Shown piece by piece: positions 58,030-64,000 of a DNA stretch of 64,000 nt. How positions within the stretch are numbered: position 1 is the first letter of the stretch; each line of letters begins with the position of its first letter. The notes under the pieces are model-generated. The model was not told the origin of the DNA and ran no database searches. It was given only the letters and a program-made list of their open reading frames with translations. The position numbers were made by a program, and so were the translations under genes. The stretch is from Tenebrio molitor (lineage: Eukaryota > Arthropoda > Insecta > Coleoptera > Tenebrionidae), in NCBI RefSeq assembly GCF_963966145.1, contig NC_091049.1, forward strand, positions 21,452,001 through 21,516,000, written 5' to 3'.

Positions 58030-58372
58030 ATATATTAGTATCCTGAACTTTAACTAAGATATCTTCGATATCTCTCATTGTCAAATTGGTGAATTCATCG
58101 TATCGCAAGCGTCGGTCAGACATAACCTACAATAATAATTTATAATTCTTCCTCTAGGAACTCAGAAATTTTACCTTTGTCGTCAGGTACTTTTTATCAT
58201 GAGCATTATGTAACAATCATACACTTTTCGGAAGTTTGGTGGGACTAGATCCTGCATAGTTTGCCGCGATCTGCGTCAATTGTTCTGTTATTCTCGAGGC
58301 GCGGAATGCAAACATTATCAAAAACGTGAATAACAAACGATTACAACTTACAGCTGTTTACTTTTTAAGACT
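58030..58372. other. Flank of the nest, no gene
   Basis: Non-coding sequence. Confidence 0.35.
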
Positions 58373-58750
58373 GAACGGTCATCTTGCGTTATTTTTTAAT
58401 TTTGACATCATGACATCTGACATCTATATTCACGCCGTGGACACGCCCACAACGGGCTGCTCGTAATAGGCCATAGGGGAAGCGGTTAAATATTGCGTAA
58501 TAATTTCGCTTTTCATTTTTTAGAGGCGAATAATTTAATTATTACATATTTCGGGTAATTGATAATTGCAATTGATGAATAAATCGTGACAAATACTTCA
58601 AATGACCTTATATTTGACTCGGTCGAGCCGCCTATGGGATACTTCTACTTTTTGGACTTGAAATACTTCTATTCCGCTCAGAAAAAAAATACACTTGAAC
58701 CGTCTCAATAAAGATGCACAAAGGCGCGATTTACGACCGCTTGAAGATAA
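58373..58750. repeat. Dispersed repeat K, copy 2
   Basis: Same orientation as 6473-6793, with an extra segment of about 55 bp around 58480-58540. Confidence 0.7.
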
Positions 58751-58776
58751 AACATATTCAACATTAAACAACTATA

Positions 58777-59165
58777 CAGGGGGTATTCGAATTCGACTGA
58801 CAAACTTTCAGGACAAATTCTACGATTAAAAATAAGCATAAAACTCTTAATACATATGGGGTCAAAAACGTTTAGTTTGCGAGAAAATCAACAAAAACGA
58901 CTATCTGAATTCCTTGGATTTTATGGGGTTATCTGTGCATTGAACGGGGAGGGGCGGGCGAAATTTGGACAATTTTTGTAAATTGTACATAACTCCTTTT
59001 TATTTTTGTACGTTTCATCAAAGAATTCCACCCGATTCCTTTTGTTGTTGGTAGAACTTTTTAGTCGATTATCTGGCAAACTAAGCATTTTTGACCCCAT
59101 ACGTATTAAGAGTTTTATGCATATTTTTGATTCTAGAATCTTTCCTGAAAGTTTTCGGTTAATTT
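58777..59165. mobile_element. Inverted-repeat element W
   Basis: A CAGGGGGTATTCGAATTCGA terminus after TATA is followed by AACTTTCAGGA...AAAACTCTTAATACATATGG and GGTCAAAAACG. These pair with the inverted arm at about 59075-59160 (TTTTTGACCCCATACGTATT and TCCTGAAAGTTTT). The outermost right terminus is lost or diverged. Confidence 0.65.
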
Positions 59166-59718
59166 TGTACGCTATACAAGAAAACAGCCTCTGCAACGGG
59201 TCTCAAACTGTGTACCTAGTTATAAAGGGTAAAATTGAAATGCATCATAATTATGTAAACCATAACATGTAAACAAACTCTTTACTGTGACCCGTCGATG
59301 ATGTTAACAATTTTTTTTTGTGACCAGGACGATTGTGCGTCAAGTATTATGACAACGGGTAGTATGCATAAAAATAAGCATTTGCTTATATTATATATTT
59401 GTCTTTTTCTATCTAATAGCGTCCATGTATTTCTATCTCTCACTAATACAAGTAAAAGCATTTGCTAATGGTTTATGCATATGACCCATTATGTCACTTG
59501 TCATAAAAACTCTTAGAAACTACCCAATGCCGCTTGAAAAAAATTAGTGGGAGTGATGGTGGATGAGCAATAATATGTAATTCAACAAGAGCAAGAATTC
59601 AAAATAGGTACTGACAGTTTGAAAAGTATCAATGAATTAATTACCTCTAGCGAAAACATTTCCAATTAAGTAAATTTTAATTTGTTACAACTTCTTACAA
59701 CTAGACCAAGAAAAATTT
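59166..59718. other. No recognisable gene
   Basis: AT-rich spacer. Confidence 0.35.
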
Positions 59719-60070
59719 GATGCTGTTATAAGTTCCAGATGCCCAACTGAAGTATGAGTATATTACATTATATCGAGCGTTCAAGAAAAAAGAGATCAAG
59801 TAGCCCATGGTTTCCTCTGATTTTTTTCAAAGTATGTCGCTTCTTAGTGGTTTTCTTTGACATTTCCTTCAGATGCCTAACCTCGCTCACTTTGATCATT
59901 ATTTTATTTTAAATTGAATGAATAAAGTCAAAACAATCAGGTAGTACTAAGAAACACAGGAATTATGTTGTGGATTAGTTAAAAAAAGAACTGTACTTTG
60001 CAAAAGAAATAATTCATATCACTGCTTGTTCGTTGAATAAATGAGGTTTAACATCTTTGACAGTTGATGG
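59719..60070. repeat. Dispersed repeat N, copy 2
   Basis: Lacks the fold-back present in copy 1 and so preserves the empty site (TTACATTATATCGAGCG). About 50 bp of copy-specific sequence occur near 59960-60020. Confidence 0.7.
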
Positions 60071-60151
60071 AGTTTTTATATGCTTTTTACATTTCGATCT
60101 GTTGGAAAAACAATTATTATTTTTTTATGTTTTTCAGACATTACGAAAATA

Positions 60152-60540
60152 CAGTGTGGAATAAAATGATTTACATCTAGTTACCTTTGGATTACCCTTG
60201 TAAAAATACGAAATGCCGCTCTACAAAAAAAAAGAAAGCCTAACCTCAAAATATTCCAAAATTCCAAATGTGATTTATTGCGAAGGGATGATATGAATGC
60301 AAAGCAGAGATTGAAATTACAAAGGAACTAACAAAAGCAAGTCACAGCTAGTGTTGAAAGTGGCCACCAACGTTTGTTAATTCAATTTAGTAAATTGTAA
60401 CAATTGTCAATTCGATTGATGACATTTATTGACAGAACTAATAGTTCGGCACTTCAAAAAAAAAGTAGAGCGGTACAGGAAAATTTACATGTGCAAAAAT
60501 TCCAAAGGTAACTAGATGTAAATCATTTTATTCCACACTG
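60152..60540. mobile_element. 389-bp MITE Q
   Basis: Arms of about 75 bp: CAGTGTGGAATAAAATGATT and TACATCTAGTTACCTTTGG at the left, with the inverse at the right. Both ends are flanked by TA. The inner ends TGCCGCTCTAC / GTAGAGCGGTA also pair. No coding capacity. The AATAAAATGATT context gives it a Tc1/mariner-like appearance. Confidence 0.9.
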
Positions 60541-60642
60541 TACATATTCAGTTAAGAAAATAAATAGTCTATACCAGTTTAATGTTGATTTTTTGCTTAT
60601 TAAAATGTTCAAGGTAAATAAATATTATTCAGACAATACGGT

Positions 60643-60750
60643 GCGATCAATTAAAAAATAAATCGAGTCGGCGTGTTACCTATGGCAACCCATGCTATAG
60701 CATAGGCTCCAAAGCAAACTCGATTTATTTTTTAAATGATCGCTGGGTAT
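60643..60750. repeat. Fold-back with nested inner palindrome
   Basis: GCGATCAATTAAAAAATAAA and TCGAG pair with CTCGATTTATTTTTTAAATG and ATCGC. The loop contains a second palindrome, CCATGCTATAGCATAGG. No CGAG/GNA tip. Confidence 0.7.
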
Positions 60751-60983
60751 TTTTGTGTTTAATTTTGTATTACTATTTTTAATTTTTTTTAATAAAATAT
60801 TCCGAAAACATCGTAAGTGAATACATATTCACGTCATTCTATTTTTTTTTTGTTCGACAATTTGACAATTTTCTCCTGTGTGAACGGATTTTGATAAATG
60901 TCACAACTTGTCAAAACTAAACGGCAAGCTAATTTTAAAGATTTTAAGCGATTTGGAACCTTTAAGGGGCTCGTCAAACAAAA

Positions 60984-61083
60984 AAACTCGTTCGTGTGTA
61001 AATTGGCATTTTTTTGGCACTCATGGGCCTTTAAACTGGCTCACTCATGTCAAAAAAAGCCCAATTTACACTAAAACTCGTTA
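60984..61083. repeat. Fold-back R
   Basis: AACTCGTTCGTGTGTAAATT and TTTTTTTGGCA pair with TGTCAAAAAAAGCCCAATTT and ACACTAAAACTCGTT, with CATGGGCCTTTAAACTGG in the loop. Confidence 0.65.
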
Positions 61084-61259
61084 AATAAATAACTATTATT
61101 TTCCTTGATAAATTAAAGAGATGTGCTACATACTTTAGGTTCTAACATGTTTAAACATAAATCTGTGAAAAATTAAAACAAAAACTGTTGAACTGAATTG
61201 AATACAAAACAGACGTTTGTTTCAATTGTAAGCATTTTTTATTGTTAATGTTGAGATAA

Positions 61260-62640
61260 CCGCTTTTGAATTCAAAACTAACCGCCAATGAAAGCTATAG
61301 AATTACCGGCGTTCGGTACCGTCGGCGACCGCTTGGGGGCGTGGGTGAAAGTCGACAGGGGATGAACGGCCATGTTTTTTTTGGAGGGCACTTTTATCCT
61401 GACCGCAGAGTAGTACAGAAGTACCGTGTATTTTTCTGTGCGCTAATTGTGCGATTTTAGTTGTTTTTTTTTATTGAACTGTGCTAAATGTTGCTGTCCA
61501 ACTTCTGTTTTGAACTAGGTATGTGTTTGGGGTACTAAAATTAATTCTGCTTCGCGCGAAATGTAGTTTAACAATAATAAGACACAAATGGGTCGCACGT
61601 GGGTTTCCACCATGTTTTACAAAATCCACATTTATCTCGACCATCCCCATGTATTATGTTTTAACATTATAAGCTTGCGAAGGAGCGTAAGGCAGCCTGG
61701 TTCTAGTTTTGCTAAATTTATAAAATTGACGGATCACGTTTTCCTTTTGTTGTCAAAGCAGGTTTTACAATTCACTAATTTTCCTAAAAGAAAATGACTC
61801 CAAGTTTTAGCGTGGGTCTGTGGCTTTCACTTTTTATCAGCGCACTCCCTCACTTTGATCCCCTTTCTAATTATTCCGAGTGACGCTTTTGGTGTAACAA
61901 GTATTTATTTATTGCTTAACATTTTTAATCAAAATTTGAAAGTTTCCACTTTCCATCCCGGTAGCAACCAATTGGGTTTATATTTCAGGTATCTGCGCGG
62001 GCTTTTTCCTTATCCAGGGATCTTCTACATTTAGGTATTTTCATCATTTAGTCCTGGGGCGCCCTCCAAGGGGGGGGCCCCCTTGTCGATGATCCGGCTC
62101 TAATAGGCTAGGGTCGACTGGACTGTGTTTTTTGTTTTATTGTTATGTATGTGTTATTGGTTGTTACCACTTTTCCATCCCAAACTGAAAGTGTTCTTAG
62201 ATTACTCCGTCAACAAAGTTTTGTCGCGGTTTCGTTTACATTTTCCAGTTGCTGTAAATGTCAATTCTTCCTTATCGCGAGGGTCTCTCTCTGTTTGAGG
62301 GGTTTAGTTGCTCCTAACATCCAATCGTTGAACACGACCCCGCGGCCCCTCGTTTAACATGTTGTGCCCCAAGAGAGACCCGAAAACCATAACGCTTTTC
62401 GGGGGTCTGGGAGAATGGCCAGAGCTCACCATTTTCCTAGAGTTCTAAATGAGTAGTCTTCTCACATTTGAGGAGACTTGGGTGCCCTCTCCCGAGACGT
62501 TTTATTATTCATGAATCCCGGCGTTAACGAAAATCATAACTTTGAATAAATAGCTGGTTTTAATTATTGTGTTGTTTTATTTGCACTCTTCTGTGTGGTT
62601 CACAAACCCTGTTGGAACGAATCTGGTAATGTTTAATTTG
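61260..62640. other. Unassigned block of raised GC content
   Basis: Compositionally unlike its neighbours, with GC-rich patches, a CAAGGGGG / CCCCCTTG hairpin near 62073 and an AGACCC...GGGTCT hairpin near 62375. AATAAA follows at about 62545. No long open frame or recognised domain. It may be part of an LTR or other transposon, or a CpG-rich regulatory region. Confidence 0.3.
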
Positions 62641-63226
62641 TATTTAAAAAAAAACACAACGTAGGGAAATTAACGAGGTACGATCACGCGCTCTTGGCCA
62701 TTTTTGAATTTCGCGGGTGTTATTTTCATTGCGTATGTTGGTAGAAAAAAAAAAATGAGATGGACGCTTGGTGGGAAATTTGAATTACCCACTTGGTTCA
62801 TCACAATGTTTTATATAAGATTTTTATTTAATGACGAATTAGTACTCAGCTCCGCATTCATCCATATTCCTTCCGCTCTCAATCTATCCATTTCGTCACT
62901 GGCATACCCGTTCCTCCTATATACTTCTCTCTCTCCTTCTCATTCGCGTTCTTTTTCTTTTCTCTATAGCACTCAGACAGTATCCTGCACTCTTCCCTCG
63001 CTACGTAGAGCTTATTTCATCGAGATGTACATGGGGAGGCGTTAGAAAACTGCGCGAAGAAAATAGAGGGGGGTAGCCCAGTGGCGTACCTCTTTAATAT
63101 TAAATTTTTATACAAAAAATTGTCGACTTTATAATGTGCGAACAAAACAACTGTTTTTACAAAGCAAACTTGAAAGGTTTTTACTAATAGTACCAGAATA
63201 AATTTAAAAACCAAGAAAAATTCAGA
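62641..63226. other. No recognisable gene
   Basis: Includes a pyrimidine-rich stretch at about 62850-63000. No coding feature supported. Confidence 0.3.
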
Positions 63227-63269
63227 AGATACACAAGGAAAACAACCAAAAACATACACTACGCCGCTG

Positions 63270-63594
63270 TTGAATGCGAAGGTAATGCGCATGCACCAAC
63301 TCAATTTGGTTTCTGGCGGGCGTTTCGAAATAAATAAGCGCAATCTTGACCGCCAAAGAGAAGATGGCATTTTAGTTCCAGAAAAAGAAATTCTTCGCGA
63401 AATTGAAAACCAGCCACCAGCAAGTACTCTGCGTTTGGCAAATCACCTGGGAGTTTCTCAGTTTGCGAGTTCAAAACAACGCTCAGGAAATTCGTCAAAA
63501 CAAGAGCATTTTGAATCGAGTTCGGCTTTCTTGGACACGTCGTGCTGAAACTTGCATTGCAAACGATGGCAAGCATTTTGAGCAACTTCTGTGA
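63270..63594 (+). pseudogene. DUF4817-type transposase relic with internal deletion
   Basis: The first block reads LDRQREDGILVPEKEILREI and STLRLANHLGVSQ, the second helix-turn-helix region of these transposases. It is fused by a deletion and frame change to the C-terminal block NNAQEIRQNKSILNRVRLSW and AETCIANDGKHFEQLL. The DDE core is missing. The same C-terminal signature (GGHFEQLL / GKHFEQLL) ends the relic at 51517-52145, but the two relics are not close copies. Its terminal repeats are not visible. Confidence 0.7.
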
Positions 63595-63881
63595 TGTTTC
63601 ATTTTCATCTTACTCACAATTAGAGTTTTCTTATTTTGTTGTTTAAGCCTTTGTTGTTTTCTGAATAAGTTGCAGGCACTATTTTATCATCACTTTACAA
63701 AACATAACCTCAAAGAAAAACTTTACAATTTACGTTGGTCGTACGTCAAAACTGCCCGCCAAATTTGAAATTTTTCAGCGGTTCCCAAACAAACTGATTC
63801 CTTTGATTCTCTTGTAAACCATTAACATTTACATAAGGCAATTTGGGTGGTTTTGACCTCTTTTAACACGTACTACCTCAG

Positions 63882-63916
63882 GTTAAAACATCTGCACAAC
63901 TTTCAAAATCAGACTG
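63882..63916. repeat. Solo right end of MITE family C
   Basis: TTAAAACATCTGCACAACTT then TCAAAATCAGACTG matches the right terminus of the element at 37052-38068, with CACCCTG mutated to CAGACTG. Confidence 0.65.
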
Positions 63917-63918
63917 TA

Positions 63919-64000
63919 CAGGGTGTTTCTGAAATAGGTGCATTAATTTTAACTGGTAATAGAACTAATCAAAAGGAACAACTTTTCTCTCTGCCATTTT
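63919..64000. mobile_element. MITE family A, copy 3 (runs off the window)
   Basis: CAGGGTGTTTCTGAAATAGG, then TTTTAACTGGTAATAGAAC and AAAAGGAACAACTTTTCTCT match the family A left arm. Only two bases (TA) separate it from the family C remnant. Confidence 0.85.

Noticed and set aside
1..64000. CRISPR arrays, tRNA genes, bacterial operons or secondary-metabolite clusters
   Set aside because: No regular spaced repeats, no cloverleaf with A/B boxes that I could identify, and eukaryotic intron-containing gene structure.

Overview
This window looks like insect nuclear DNA, probably from a beetle, although the order is an inference. It is AT-rich and has almost no intact genes. The one clear host gene has introns of 46-60 bp, and the transposon families are typical of insects. 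I see no bacterial-style gene packing, CRISPR array, tRNA or complete rRNA.

Host genes. The convincing gene is a five-exon fatty-acid elongase (ELOVL) on the minus strand at 46843-47844. It gives a clean 262-residue protein with the HxxHH box, a C-terminal dilysine ER signal and a TATA/Inr-like promoter. A possible first coding exon of a LITAF-like gene, carrying PPxY and PSAP motifs, lies at 4093-4183 (minus). A possible mRNA 3' end with a polyadenylation signal lies near 314 (plus).

Mobile elements make up most of what can be identified. The LINEs are a Jockey-like fragment (1.8-3.0 kb), a second Jockey-like copy (55.1-57.6 kb), three R4/Dong-like copies (7.5-8.8, 39.6 and 50.1-55.1 kb) and a decayed endonuclease/RT element (30.5-31.6 kb). 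The DNA transposons are a nearly readable Mutator-like transposase pseudogene (14.9-16.2 kb), two internally deleted DUF4817-type transposases (50.7-52.4 and 63.3-63.6 kb), a Tc1-like remnant (37.3-37.8 kb) and a fragment of a recurrent arthropod transposon-like protein (53.4-54.2 kb). Between these lie many short inverted-repeat elements, several present in two or three copies, and three 5S-rRNA-derived SINE-like repeats (24.3, 24.6 and 41.6 kb).

Architecture. The 48.85-58.04 kb block is a transposon nest about six levels deep. An outer AAAGCTCGG-ended element with a 10-bp target duplication contains a TA-flanked MITE, which holds a Jockey-like LINE. That LINE holds an R4/Dong-like LINE, which in turn holds two DNA transposons, one of them interrupted by a 130-bp fold-back element.

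Most unusual signal. Ten fold-back palindromes with mostly unrelated arms share a similar apex: direct CGAG motifs flanking a tiny GNA/GNNA-type hairpin (for example GGCGAAGCC). I know of no element family that explains this. A second pattern is that many otherwise different inverted-repeat families share the terminus (TA)CAGGGTG, which suggests they were moved by one common transposase.
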